Positions 1 through 6,165 of a stretch of DNA of 22,933 bases are shown here, one piece after another. Position numbers and translations under genes: made by a program. How positions within the stretch are numbered: the stretch's first letter is position 1; the number at the start of each line of letters is the position of its first letter. Below the pieces are notes generated by a model, which searched no databases, was not told where the DNA came from, and worked only from the letters and a program-made list of their open reading frames with translations. The stretch is from Brevundimonas sp. UBA2388 (lineage in GTDB: Bacteria > Pseudomonadota > Alphaproteobacteria > Caulobacterales > Caulobacteraceae), in the NCBI GenBank assembly GCA_002343425.1, contig DDSO01000109.1, forward strand, positions 35,170 to 58,102. The letters are read 5' to 3'.

Positions 1-498
1 GACATCGACGCCAACGGCATCGTCCATGTGACCGCCAAGGACAAGGCGACCAACAAGGAACAGTCGATCCGCATCCAGGCCAACGGCGGCCTGTCGGACG
101 CCGACATCGACAAGATGGTCAAGGAAGCCGAGGCCAACGCCGCGGCCGACAAGGCGAAGAAGGAAATGGTCGAGGCGGTCAACGCCGCCGACAGCCTGAT
201 CCACTCGACCGAAAAGGCCATGGCCGAACACGGCGACAAGGTCGGGCCCGACGAGAAGGCCGCGATCGAAACCGCCCTGGAAGAGCTGAAGACGGCCAAG
301 GACGGCACGGACCCGGAAGACATCCGGACCAAGACCAACACCCTGGTCCAGGCCTCCATGAAGCTGGGCGAGGCCATGTACGCCTCGCAACAGGGCTCGG
401 GTGAGGGTGACGACGCCACCGCCACCGCCGACGACGGCGTGGTCGATGCGGAGTTCGAGGAAGTCTCGGGCGACGACGACGAGAAGAAGAGCGCGTAG
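1..498 (+). CDS. dnaK: Chaperone protein DnaK (Hsp70), C-terminal 165 residues only
   Basis: The reading frame is open from base 1 and ends in TAG at 496-498, so the start lies outside the window. The visible part begins in the end of the beta-sandwich substrate-binding domain ([20 protein letters not shown], a hallmark Hsp70 stretch). It continues through the alpha-helical lid (about residues 30-125 of the fragment) into an acidic, disordered tail ending [13 protein letters not shown], a variant of the EEVDDKKK-type tail of bacterial DnaK. DnaK is the cytosolic ATP-driven chaperone that works with DnaJ and GrpE. dnaJ follows on the same strand after a 277-base gap, wider than in a tight dnaKJ operon, filled by an inverted repeat and a separate promoter. 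Identification is secure; the ATPase domain is not visible. Confidence 0.98.
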   Translation, partial: DIDANGIVHVTAKDKATNKEQSIRIQANGGLSDADIDKMVKEAEANAAADKAKKEMVEAVNAADSLIHSTEKAMAEHGDKVGPDEKAAIETALEELKTAKDGTDPEDIRTKTNTLVQASMKLGEAMYASQQGSGEGDDATATADDGVVDAEFEEVSGDDDEKKSA

Positions 499-504
499 GC
501 CGGT

Positions 505-657
505 CATTCCTCCCCCATCGGGGGAGGGGGACCGCGAAGCGGTGGAGGGGGTGGCTGCTCCGGGCGTGTTCCTGAAAGGGACCGCGCGACGGAAGCAGCC
601 CCTCCACCATCCTTCGGATGGTCCCCCTCCCCCTGCGCTTCGCTTGGGGGAGGAATG
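505..657. repeat. Long nested inverted repeat between dnaK and dnaJ
   Basis: The arms pair in successive perfect blocks: 505-516 with 646-657 (CATTCCTCCCCC / GGGGGAGGAATG), 520-533 with 620-633 (14 bp), 541-550 with 599-608 (10 bp) and 553-559 with 594-600 (GGCTGCT / AGCAGCC). Each arm also carries its own small hairpin: ACCGC-GAA-GCGGT at 531-543 on the left and ACCATCC-TTC-GGATGGT at 606-622 on the right. The folded form would be a branched stem with side hairpins. It has no T-run, so it is not a standard intrinsic terminator, though it could limit dnaK read-through or protect the dnaK 3' end. Its build is that of REP-like intergenic elements; whether it recurs in this genome cannot be seen from one copy. 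Confidence 0.85.
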
Positions 658-672
658 GGCCGTTTCACGAAA

Positions 673-700
673 CTTGCATCATTCGGCCGGGCGCCCATGT
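673..700 (+). promoter_or_regulatory. Putative sigma-32 (RpoH) heat-shock promoter of dnaJ
   Basis: CTTGCAT at 673-679 and GCCCATGT at 693-700 are separated by 13 bases. The sigma-32 consensus is CTTGAAA, then 13-15 bases, then CCCCATNT; the -10 here matches all but one defined base. Transcription would start near 707, about 70 bases before the dnaJ ATG and downstream of the inverted repeat, giving dnaJ its own heat-shock transcript. A short palindrome, GTTTC-AC-GAAAC (662-673), abuts the -35. Confidence 0.55.
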
Positions 701-775
701 CAGCCCGGTCAGCCGTCCGGTCGCCGCCCAGCAAGAGGCGCGGACCTTCGGCAAGGGTAAGAGGACGAACGCCGC

Positions 776-1963
776 ATGGCGACGCGTGACTATTACGAGG
801 TTCTGGGGGTCGAGCGGACCATCGACGCCGCCGGTCTGAAGGCCGCCTATCGCAAGCTGGCGATGCAGCACCACCCTGACCGCAACGGCGGGTGCGACGA
901 CTCCATGGCCCGGTTCAAGGAAATTTCCGAGGCCTATTCGGTCCTGTCGGACGACCAGAAGCGCGCCGCCTATGACCGGTTCGGCCACGCGGGCGTGGGC
1001 GGCGGACAGGGCGGGTTCGGAGGCCAGGGCCAGGGCTTCACCGACGTCAACGACATCTTCTCCCAGGTCTTCGGAGACGCCTTCGGCGATGTCTTCGGCG
1101 GCCGCGCCGGCGGCGGGGCGCGCCAGCATGGGCCGCGTCGCGGCTCGGACCTGCGATACGACCTCGAGATCACCCTGGAGCAGGCCTACAAGGGCTCCGA
1201 CGTCGAGATCGCCGTACCCACGACCGCCGCCTGCGAGACCTGCGACGGCTCCGGCGCGAAGAAGGGCGCCAAGGCGACCACCTGCACCACCTGCCAGGGA
1301 CAAGGCCGCGTGCGCTCGGCCAACGGCTTCTTCCAGGTCGAGCGGACCTGCCCTCACTGCGGTGGTCAGGGCTCCCGTCTGGCGGCCGCCGACGCCTGCA
1401 CCGCCTGCGCCGGCCACGGCCAGGTGCGCAAGAACCGCAAACTGCAGCTCAAGGTCCCGGCCGGGGTCGACGACGGCTCGCGCATCCGCCTGTCGGGCGA
1501 GGGCGACGCCGGCACGCGCGGCGGTCCGCGCGGCGACCTCTATGTCTTCATCTCGGTCACGCCCCACGAACTGTTCGAGCGCGACAATCTCGACCTGCTG
1601 GTCACCGTGCCCGTGCCCATGACCACGGCGGCCCTGGGCGGCGAGATCGACGCGCCCTGCCTGACCTCCGAAGCCTGCGACGGCCGTTGCCGGGCGCCCG
1701 TCAGCGTCCCCGCCGGGGCCCAGACCGGCAAGACCGTCCGCATCAAGGGCAAGGGCATGCCGCATCTGAACGGCAAGAACCGCGGCGATCTGGTGGTCGA
1801 ACTGTTCGTCGAGACGCCGACGGACCTGACCGCCCACCAGAAGGAGCTGCTTCAGGAGCTGGCCGCCTCGCTCGGCGAGAGCCAGACGCCGCGCAACTCG
1901 TCCTTCGCCGGCAAGGCCAAACGCTTCTGGGCCGACATCCTCGGATCCGAAGCGCCGCAGTAG
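776..1963 (+). CDS. dnaJ: Chaperone protein DnaJ (Hsp40)
   Basis: A 395-residue type I J-protein, the cochaperone that delivers substrates to DnaK and stimulates its ATPase. The J domain covers about residues 4-70 with the HPD signature at 33-35. A Gly/Phe-rich linker (about 75-110) follows. Next come four CxxCxGxG zinc-binding repeats (CETCDGSG, CTTCQGQG, CPHCGGQG, CTACAGHG) at about 155-220, then the C-terminal client-binding domains. The ATG is preceded by an AGAGGACG ribosome-binding site about 7-12 bases upstream. Length is slightly above the usual 375-380 residues. One oddity is a second small cysteine group, C295, C301 and C305, outside the zinc-finger domain. The gene lies downstream of dnaK with an apparent sigma-32 promoter of its own; dapB follows after 67 bases. 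Confidence 0.98.
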   Translation: MATRDYYEVLGVERTIDAAGLKAAYRKLAMQHHPDRNGGCDDSMARFKEISEAYSVLSDDQKRAAYDRFGHAGVGGGQGGFGGQGQGFTDVNDIFSQVFGDAFGDVFGGRAGGGARQHGPRRGSDLRYDLEITLEQAYKGSDVEIAVPTTAACETCDGSGAKKGAKATTCTTCQGQGRVRSANGFFQVERTCPHCGGQGSRLAAADACTACAGHGQVRKNRKLQLKVPAGVDDGSRIRLSGEGDAGTRGGPRGDLYVFISVTPHELFERDNLDLLVTVPVPMTTAALGGEIDAPCLTSEACDGRCRAPVSVPAGAQTGKTVRIKGKGMPHLNGKNRGDLVVELFVETPTDLTAHQKELLQELAASLGESQTPRNSSFAGKAKRFWADILGSEAPQ

Positions 1964-1981
1964 TCGTCGGCCAAGGATGAC

Positions 1982-2000
1982 GGCGCTACCGAATAGCGCC
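1982..2000 (+). other. Perfect hairpin in the dnaJ-dapB gap
   Basis: GGCGCTA (1982-1988), loop CCGAA, TAGCGCC (1994-2000): a perfect 7-bp stem just after the dnaJ stop and 30 bases before the dapB TTG. No T-run follows, so it is a weak terminator at best. It could equally be an mRNA-processing element or a protein-binding palindrome. Confidence 0.5.
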
Positions 2001-2030
2001 AGAATGTCCGCGAACTGACAGGGGTCTGAG

Positions 2031-2780
2031 TTGAGCGCCATCTTCCACGCCGGCATTTCCGGCGCGCGCGGCCGGATGGGCCGGGCCGTCTCGACCGTTC
2101 TGGACGCCCGCGAGGACGTCGTCGTCGCCGCCCGCTTCGACCGCGGCGAGACGCCCGACCTGTCGCTGTGCGACGTGATCATCGACTTCTCGACCCCGGA
2201 CGCCTCGGTCGAACTGGCCCGGACCTGCGCCGAACGCGGCGGGCCGGCCCTCGTCATTGGCTCGACGGGTCTGACGCCGGAGCAGGAAACCGACATCCAC
2301 AAGGCGGCGGAGAAGATCGCCATCGTGCGCAGCGGAAACTTCTCGCTCGGCGTCAACATATTGATCGGGCTGGTGGAACACGCGGCCCAGCGGCTCGACG
2401 CGGCCGACTGGGACATCGAGGTGCTCGAGACCCATCACCGCCGGAAGGTCGACGCGCCGTCAGGTACAGCCCTGATGCTGGGCGAAGCCGCCGCCAACGG
2501 TCGCGACGTCGATCTGGCCGACGTCCGGACCGCCCCCTGGGACGGCATCACCGGCGAGCGGGAAGCGGGCAAGATCGGCTTCGCCTCCCTGCGCGCGGGG
2601 GGCGTCATCGGCGAGCACACCGTGCTGTTCGCCTCCGAGGACGAGACCCTGACCCTCAGCCACTCCGCCATCGACCGGTCCCTGTTCGCCCGCGGCGCCG
2701 TCGCCGCCGCCGCCTGGGTCCGCAGCCGCAAGCCCGGCCTCTACGACATGCAGGATGTGCTGGGGTTCCGGCAGGCCTGA
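2031..2780 (+). CDS. dapB: 4-hydroxy-tetrahydrodipicolinate reductase (DapB)
   Basis: A cytosolic NAD(P)H-dependent reductase of the diaminopimelate/lysine pathway, which supplies meso-DAP for peptidoglycan and lysine. The 249-residue protein starts with the dinucleotide-binding loop GISGARGRMG (residues 8-17). It has the catalytic stretch HHRRK (H135, H136, K139) followed by DAPSGTA (141-147), and the typical GxIGEHTV segment. The start is a TTG at 2031, preceded by AGGGGTCTGAG; the upstream ATG at 2004 hits a stop after four codons and no suitable in-frame ATG lies nearby downstream. Length is a little below the E. coli enzyme (273). Its stop codon sits in the loop of a 9-bp hairpin shared with the convergent gene. 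Confidence 0.97.
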   Translation: MSAIFHAGISGARGRMGRAVSTVLDAREDVVVAARFDRGETPDLSLCDVIIDFSTPDASVELARTCAERGGPALVIGSTGLTPEQETDIHKAAEKIAIVRSGNFSLGVNILIGLVEHAAQRLDAADWDIEVLETHHRRKVDAPSGTALMLGEAAANGRDVDLADVRTAPWDGITGEREAGKIGFASLRAGGVIGEHTVLFASEDETLTLSHSAIDRSLFARGAVAAAAWVRSRKPGLYDMQDVLGFRQA

Positions 2781-2790
2781 CGGCCTGCCG
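2769..2790. terminator. Hairpin enclosing the dapB stop codon, between convergent genes
   Basis: CGGCAGGCC (2769-2777), loop TGAC, GGCCTGCCG (2782-2790): a perfect 9-bp GC-rich stem whose loop contains the dapB TGA. It lies 5 bases from the end of the oppositely oriented membrane-protein gene and could serve both directions. There is no U-tract, so it may be a rho-assisted or RNA-stabilising end rather than a classical intrinsic terminator. Confidence 0.6.
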
Positions 2791-2794
2791 AAAG

Positions 2795-3151
2795 TCAGTG
2801 CGCGTGTCTGTGGCGGCCGTGACCGCGACCGACGAACAGCGACTTGATGAAGAACATCACCGCGATCACGACGGCGAAGCCCAGAAACAGCGCCAGAACG
2901 GTCATCCAGAAGCTCATCGTCAGCAGCGCCGGCATCACGAAGGCGCCGCCATCGAGCATGGGCCGCACAAGACCCACCAGAATGAAGACGAAGGCCGACC
3001 CCAGGGCCGTGGCCCACAGCCGGCTCCAGGCGGGCATCATCAGGGTCGCGATCACGGCGATGACCAGACCGGTGACCTGGTTGATGGTGTCGAACCCGCC
3101 CTGGGCGAGGCCGAAGATGCCGGTGAGAAACGCGCCGATCGAATCTAGCAT
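2795..3151 (-). CDS. Small membrane protein of unknown function
   Basis: A 118-residue protein I do not recognise. It has about three hydrophobic segments (roughly residues 26-41, 46-63 and 71-105, the last long enough for one or two spans) and a basic, histidine-rich tail GRGHGRHRHAH. The chosen ATG at 3151 is preceded on the minus strand by a perfect AGGAGG 8 bases upstream (ACTCAGGAGGTTGGCGTA), which decides against an in-frame TTG at 3178. It follows dut in the same direction after 74 bases and may share the coaBC-dut transcript. The His-rich end could bind metal, but that is only a compositional observation. Confidence 0.8.
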   Translation of the reverse strand: MLDSIGAFLTGIFGLAQGGFDTINQVTGLVIAVIATLMMPAWSRLWATALGSAFVFILVGLVRPMLDGGAFVMPALLTMSFWMTVLALFLGFAVVIAVMFFIKSLFVGRGHGRHRHAH

Positions 3152-3225
3152 TACGCCAACCTCCTGAGTGCGGCCCAAGCTTGGCCGGTCACAGGGTTAA
3201 CGCCGGTCGGCGAGAATGGCTCCGC

Positions 3226-3675
3226 TTAACGTCCCGTCGAGCCGAAACCGCCCGCCCCGCGCGCGGTTTCGTCGAGAGCCGCGACCTCGACCATGGCCGC
3301 CTGTTCGTGCCGGGCGATGACCATCTGTGCGATGCGTTCCCCGCGGCGGACCACGAAGGGCTCCTGTCCATGGTTGATCAGGATGACCCCGACTTCGCCG
3401 CGGTAGTCGCTGTCGATGGTCCCGGGCGAGTTCAGGCAGGTCAGGCCGTGTTTCAGCGCCAGACCCGAGCGCGGCCGCACCTGGGCTTCGAAACCGGGCT
3501 CCAGCGCGATCTTCAGCCCCGTCGGAACCAGCGCCCGCGCGCCGGGCGCCAGCGTCAGCGGCGCGTCCTCGGCGACCGCCGCACGCAGATCCATCCCGGC
3601 CGAGCCGCCGGTTTCATAGGCCGGAAGGGGCAGGCCTTCGGCATGGGGCAGGCGTTCGGCGCGGACGGTGGTCAT
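3226..3675 (-). CDS. dut: Deoxyuridine 5'-triphosphate nucleotidohydrolase (dUTPase)
   Basis: A trimeric cytosolic enzyme that hydrolyses dUTP to dUMP and pyrophosphate, keeping uracil out of DNA and feeding dTMP synthesis. All five conserved motifs are present in the 149 residues: AGMDLRA (26-32), RPRSGLAL (67-74), [11 protein letters not shown] (85-95), RGERIAQMV (111-119) and the phosphate-binding C-terminal arm [10 protein letters not shown] (139-148). It begins 12 bases after the coaBC stop on the same strand; coaBC-dut is a pairing also seen in other proteobacteria. The purine-rich TGAGAG overlapping the coaBC stop is the only candidate ribosome-binding site, so translational coupling to coaBC is likely. 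Confidence 0.98.
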   Translation of the reverse strand: MTTVRAERLPHAEGLPLPAYETGGSAGMDLRAAVAEDAPLTLAPGARALVPTGLKIALEPGFEAQVRPRSGLALKHGLTCLNSPGTIDSDYRGEVGVILINHGQEPFVVRRGERIAQMVIARHEQAAMVEVAALDETARGAGGFGSTGR

Positions 3676-3687
3676 GCGGACAGGCTC

Positions 3688-4914
3688 TCAGGCTTTGAAA
3701 TGGTCGGCGATTTTCGCGGCGAGCTTCCTCGCCACCTCGGCTTTGGACTGGCGCGGCCAGGTCTCGGCCGAGCCGTCGCGGGTGAACAGGGTGACCGTAT
3801 TGCCGTCCGCGCCGAAGACGTCGTCGGACACGTCGTTGCCGACGATCCAGTCGCAGCCCTTGCGCGACAGCTTGCTGCGGGCGTTGGCTTCGAGGTCGGT
3901 CGTCTCCGCGGCGAAGCCGACGACCAGTTTCGGCCGCTTCTTTCCGGGCGCGGAAATGCCGGCGAGGATGTCGGGGTTCTCGATCAGGGACAGCGACGGC
4001 GGGCCGCCGGGCGCCTTCTTGATCTTGCCCGAGGCGACGCCGTCGACGCGCCAGTCGGCCACCGCGGCGCTCATCACAGCGATCTCGGCCGGCAGGGCCG
4101 CCGCCACCGCCGCCAGCATCTCGCGCGCGGTTTCGACCCACACCCGTTCGACGCCGACCGGGGCGGCCAGGGCCACGGGTCCCGACACCAGCGTCACCTG
4201 CGCGCCCAACCGGGCGAGGGCCTCGGCGATGGCGTAGCCCTGTTTGCCGCTGGAGCGGTTGGTCAGGCCGCGCACCGGGTCGATCGGCTCGAAGGTCGGT
4301 CCGGCGGTGACCACGGCCCTGCGTCCAGCCAGCGGCCGACCATTGGGGCCCGCAAGCAGGCCCTCGATCGCCGACAGGATCGCCGCCGGCTCGGCCATTC
4401 GGCCCGGCCCGAACTCCCCGCAGGCCATTTCGCCGTCGTCCGGCCCGACCACCGCCATGCCGTGGAAGCCGTCGAAGCCCTTCAGCAGCTCGACATTGGC
4501 CTGCACCGCCGGGTGCAGCCACATCCGCACATTCATCGCCGGGGCCAGCAGCACCCGTTTGTCGGTAGCGAGCAGGGTGGTCGAGGCCAGGTCGTCGGCC
4601 ATGCCGTTGGCCGCCTTGGCGATCAGCCCCGCGGTCGCAGGCGCCACGACCACCAGATCAGCCCAGCGCGACAGCTCGATATGGCCCATGGCCGTCTCGT
4701 CCTCGGGCATGAACAGGTTCTGGCGCACGGGCTGGCCGGTCAGGGCGGCCAGGGACATCGGCGTCACGAACTCGGCGCCCGCCGCGGTCAGTACGCTCAT
4801 GACCTCGGCGCCGGCCTTCTTCAGCAGGCGAACGAGCTCCAGCGCCTTGTAGGCGGCAATGCCGCCGCCGACGATCAGCAGGATCTTGCGTCCGGACAGC
4901 GAGGGCGTGGTCAT
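3688..4914 (-). CDS. coaBC: Bifunctional phosphopantothenoylcysteine decarboxylase / phosphopantothenate-cysteine ligase
   Basis: Catalyses two consecutive coenzyme A steps: CTP-dependent joining of cysteine to 4'-phosphopantothenate and FMN-dependent decarboxylation to phosphopantetheine. The N-terminal CoaC flavoprotein domain (about 1-185) has the active-site His78 (MGHIELSRWAD), the PAMN motif (125-128) and the Cys165 flap (ACGEFGPGRM). The C-terminal CoaB domain (about 190-408) has AGPTFEPIDPVR, NRSSGKQG (from N219), and KIKK. Its 408 residues are normal for the fusion. There is no Shine-Dalgarno sequence. Instead a near-consensus promoter ends 6 bases before the ATG, pointing to a leaderless mRNA. 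dut follows 12 bases downstream; the lipoprotein gene is divergent. Confidence 0.98.
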   Translation of the reverse strand: MTTPSLSGRKILLIVGGGIAAYKALELVRLLKKAGAEVMSVLTAAGAEFVTPMSLAALTGQPVRQNLFMPEDETAMGHIELSRWADLVVVAPATAGLIAKAANGMADDLASTTLLATDKRVLLAPAMNVRMWLHPAVQANVELLKGFDGFHGMAVVGPDDGEMACGEFGPGRMAEPAAILSAIEGLLAGPNGRPLAGRRAVVTAGPTFEPIDPVRGLTNRSSGKQGYAIAEALARLGAQVTLVSGPVALAAPVGVERVWVETAREMLAAVAAALPAEIAVMSAAVADWRVDGVASGKIKKAPGGPPSLSLIENPDILAGISAPGKKRPKLVVGFAAETTDLEANARSKLSRKGCDWIVGNDVSDDVFGADGNTVTLFTRDGSAETWPRQSKAEVARKLAAKIADHFKA

Positions 4915-4920
4915 GCCGCT

Positions 4921-4949
4921 GATCTAGCGATGCGGCCGGGCGGCGTCGA
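4921..4949 (-). promoter_or_regulatory. Housekeeping (Caulobacter-type) promoter of coaBC-dut, probably leaderless
   Basis: On the minus strand the -35 TCGACGC (4943-4949) matches TTGACGS at 6 of 7 positions. The -10 GCTAGATC (4921-4928) matches GCTANAWC completely, with a 14-base spacer. Only 6 bases separate the -10 from the coaBC ATG at 4914, so transcription should begin at or within a base or two of the start codon. Confidence 0.6.
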
Positions 4950-4974
4950 GAAGAACCCGAGCCGATATGGAACA

Positions 4975-5004
4975 TTGCAAGAACACATGACCTGTGGTTA
5001 TCTC
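4975..5004 (+). promoter_or_regulatory. Possible promoter of the toxin-like lipoprotein gene
   Basis: TTGCAAG (4975-4981) and GTTATCTC (4997-5004), spacer 15, resemble the Caulobacter housekeeping consensus imperfectly. This would give a 5' leader of about 25-30 bases before the GTG at 5038. The assignment is tentative. Confidence 0.3.
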
Positions 5005-5037
5005 CACCTTGGCGGGTTTCAACCATGGGAGGGATTC

Positions 5038-5565
5038 GTGTTCGCCAACAAGGGTTTTGCTGGGATGGCCGCGGGCTTGCTGGGCCTCGGACTGGGACTG
5101 GCCGGATGCGGCAACGGCGGGTCGGCCGTCGAGACGCGCGATCGGGCGGCGGAGGGAGCGGAGGCGGCCCCGGCCGCCTCGACCGGCACCGCGGCGGTGG
5201 CCGGCGAGGGCGCTTCGGAAACGATCCGGCCGGCGCTGACCGCCAATCGACGCGAAACCGTCGATGCCAAGATCACCCGGCTTTTCGAGCGCAACGGGGC
5301 CGATTTCGGCGCGGCGACGCCCCAGGACTATCTGGCCAGGGTTCAGGCCTTCACCGCGCGCCCGCCCGCGGGGACGGACCGGGTCGAGCGGCCCAATGGT
5401 GATGTGCTGCTGTATCAGGCCTCGACCAACACCTTTGCGGTGGTGTCGCGGGACGGCGTGCCCAAGACGATGTTCAAGCCACGCGACGGCGCGGCCTACT
5501 GGGCCGAGCAGAAGGACGCCGCGCCGACTTTCGGCCGGCGGCGCGCGGGATCGTCGGAGGAATAA
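5038..5565 (+). CDS. Small lipoprotein with a C-terminal domain resembling polymorphic-toxin nuclease domains
   Basis: A 175-residue protein starting at GTG 5038, four bases after a GGGAGGG ribosome-binding site; the ATG at 5025 is in another frame. The N-terminus is a lipoprotein signal with lipobox LAGC (Cys24). An Ala/Glu-rich linker follows to about residue 65. Residues 75-158 carry FERNGADFG, TPQDYLARVQAF, RPNGDVLLY, NTFAVVSRDG, TMFKP and GAAYWAEQ. From memory this order of motifs (FG.. / Y...A..F / GD...Y / FxV..DG...T.FKP / YW..Q) is that of BECR/PBECR-type RNase effector domains at the ends of RHS, CDI and phage toxins. The histidines usually found just before the FG motif are absent here (RLFERNG), so activity may be lost. 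No immunity gene is evident nearby; the next gene, an XRE regulator, is convergent. Lipoprotein nature is secure; the domain relationship is an inference. Confidence 0.8.
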   Translation: MFANKGFAGMAAGLLGLGLGLAGCGNGGSAVETRDRAAEGAEAAPAASTGTAAVAGEGASETIRPALTANRRETVDAKITRLFERNGADFGAATPQDYLARVQAFTARPPAGTDRVERPNGDVLLYQASTNTFAVVSRDGVPKTMFKPRDGAAYWAEQKDAAPTFGRRRAGSSEE

Positions 5566-5587
5566 GGGGACCGGGCCGGACGGGAGA

Positions 5588-6004
5588 TCAGTCCTCGTCC
5601 GTCTCCTTGCGGTCAGCCATGTCCCGGATCAACTCCAGGGCCAGCTTCTGCTGCCGGGTAGACAGCTGGGGCGCCAGACGGCTGATTTCGATGGTGTAGC
5701 GCGTGGCCGGAAAGTCGTGCTCGAAAGAGCCGCTACCTTCGGCCATGCCCGCGATCTGGGCGCCGGTCAGGCCTTCGAAGAAATAGCCGATATCGACCTT
5801 GAAGAAGCGCGCGATGTCCCAGAGCTTGGACGCCGAGACGCGGTTGGCGCCCTTCTCGTATTTCTGGATCTGCTGGAAGGTCAGGCCGAGCGCGCGCCCG
5901 AGATCGCTTTGATTATAACCGAGCGCGAGACGCTTTTCGCAAACGCGCCGCCCCACATGCCGGTCCACGGGATGAGGACCATCCTCGCCCTTGCCTCTCG
6001 CCAT
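5588..6004 (-). CDS. XRE-family helix-turn-helix transcriptional regulator (regulator 1)
   Basis: A 138-residue cytosolic DNA-binding protein. The Cro/CI-type HTH spans about residues 17-78 (NQSDLGRALGLTFQQIQKYEKG, given in part: recognition region TFQQIQKYEKG 42-52), followed by the NRVSASKLWDIARFF segment. The rest is a charged C-terminal tail with no known ligand domain. This architecture is common in alphaproteobacteria, where such a gene often follows lnt, as here. The ATG at 6004 has an AAGGACG ribosome-binding site upstream on the minus strand. It is separated from lnt by 161 bases with an intrinsic terminator, so it probably has its own transcript. Regulator 2 at 12306-12695 is a clear relative (FQQVQKYETGQNRISAS). 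The target genes are unknown. Confidence 0.9.
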   Translation of the reverse strand: MARGKGEDGPHPVDRHVGRRVCEKRLALGYNQSDLGRALGLTFQQIQKYEKGANRVSASKLWDIARFFKVDIGYFFEGLTGAQIAGMAEGSGSFEHDFPATRYTIEISRLAPQLSTRQQKLALELIRDMADRKETDED

Positions 6005-6067
6005 CGTCCGTTCGTCCTTCGGTTGCTTACCGCCAAGTCTGAATGCGCTTGCGATTGGTCCCTGTCA

Positions 6068-6098
6068 CCAAAAAATGCAAAAACGGCGGCGCCCCGCC
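6068..6098 (-). terminator. Rho-independent terminator after lnt
   Basis: On the minus strand the stem GGCGG (6098-6094), loop GGCG, CCGCC (6089-6085) is followed by GTTTTTGCATTTTTT, a strong U-tract for this GC-rich DNA. It lies about 70 bases past the lnt stop and ends the tsaB-lnt gene run before XRE regulator 1. Confidence 0.7.
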
Positions 6099-6165
6099 CA
6101 GCAGGGGTTGCGTAACCGGTTCTAGCTCTCTCGCATGGCGTGAATCAGGCCGATTCCGGAGGAAA

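Noticed and set aside
662..673. GTTTC-AC-GAAAC upstream of dnaJ as a third XRE operator
   Set aside because: It shares only the 5-base half-site with the regulator 2 and 3 promoters and lacks the TTCGTTTCA core; such a short palindrome can occur by chance.
665..2416. Long minus-strand frame (583 codons) opposite dnaJ and dapB
   Set aside because: It is antisense to two certain genes, has biased composition and no recognisable domain.
3181..5565. A very long open frame (about 794 codons) on the + strand opposite dut and coaBC
   Set aside because: Only its last 176 codons, from GTG 5038, have a ribosome-binding site and a signal peptide. The rest is antisense to two certain enzymes and is low-complexity Arg/Gly/His-rich, as expected from GC-rich antisense frames.
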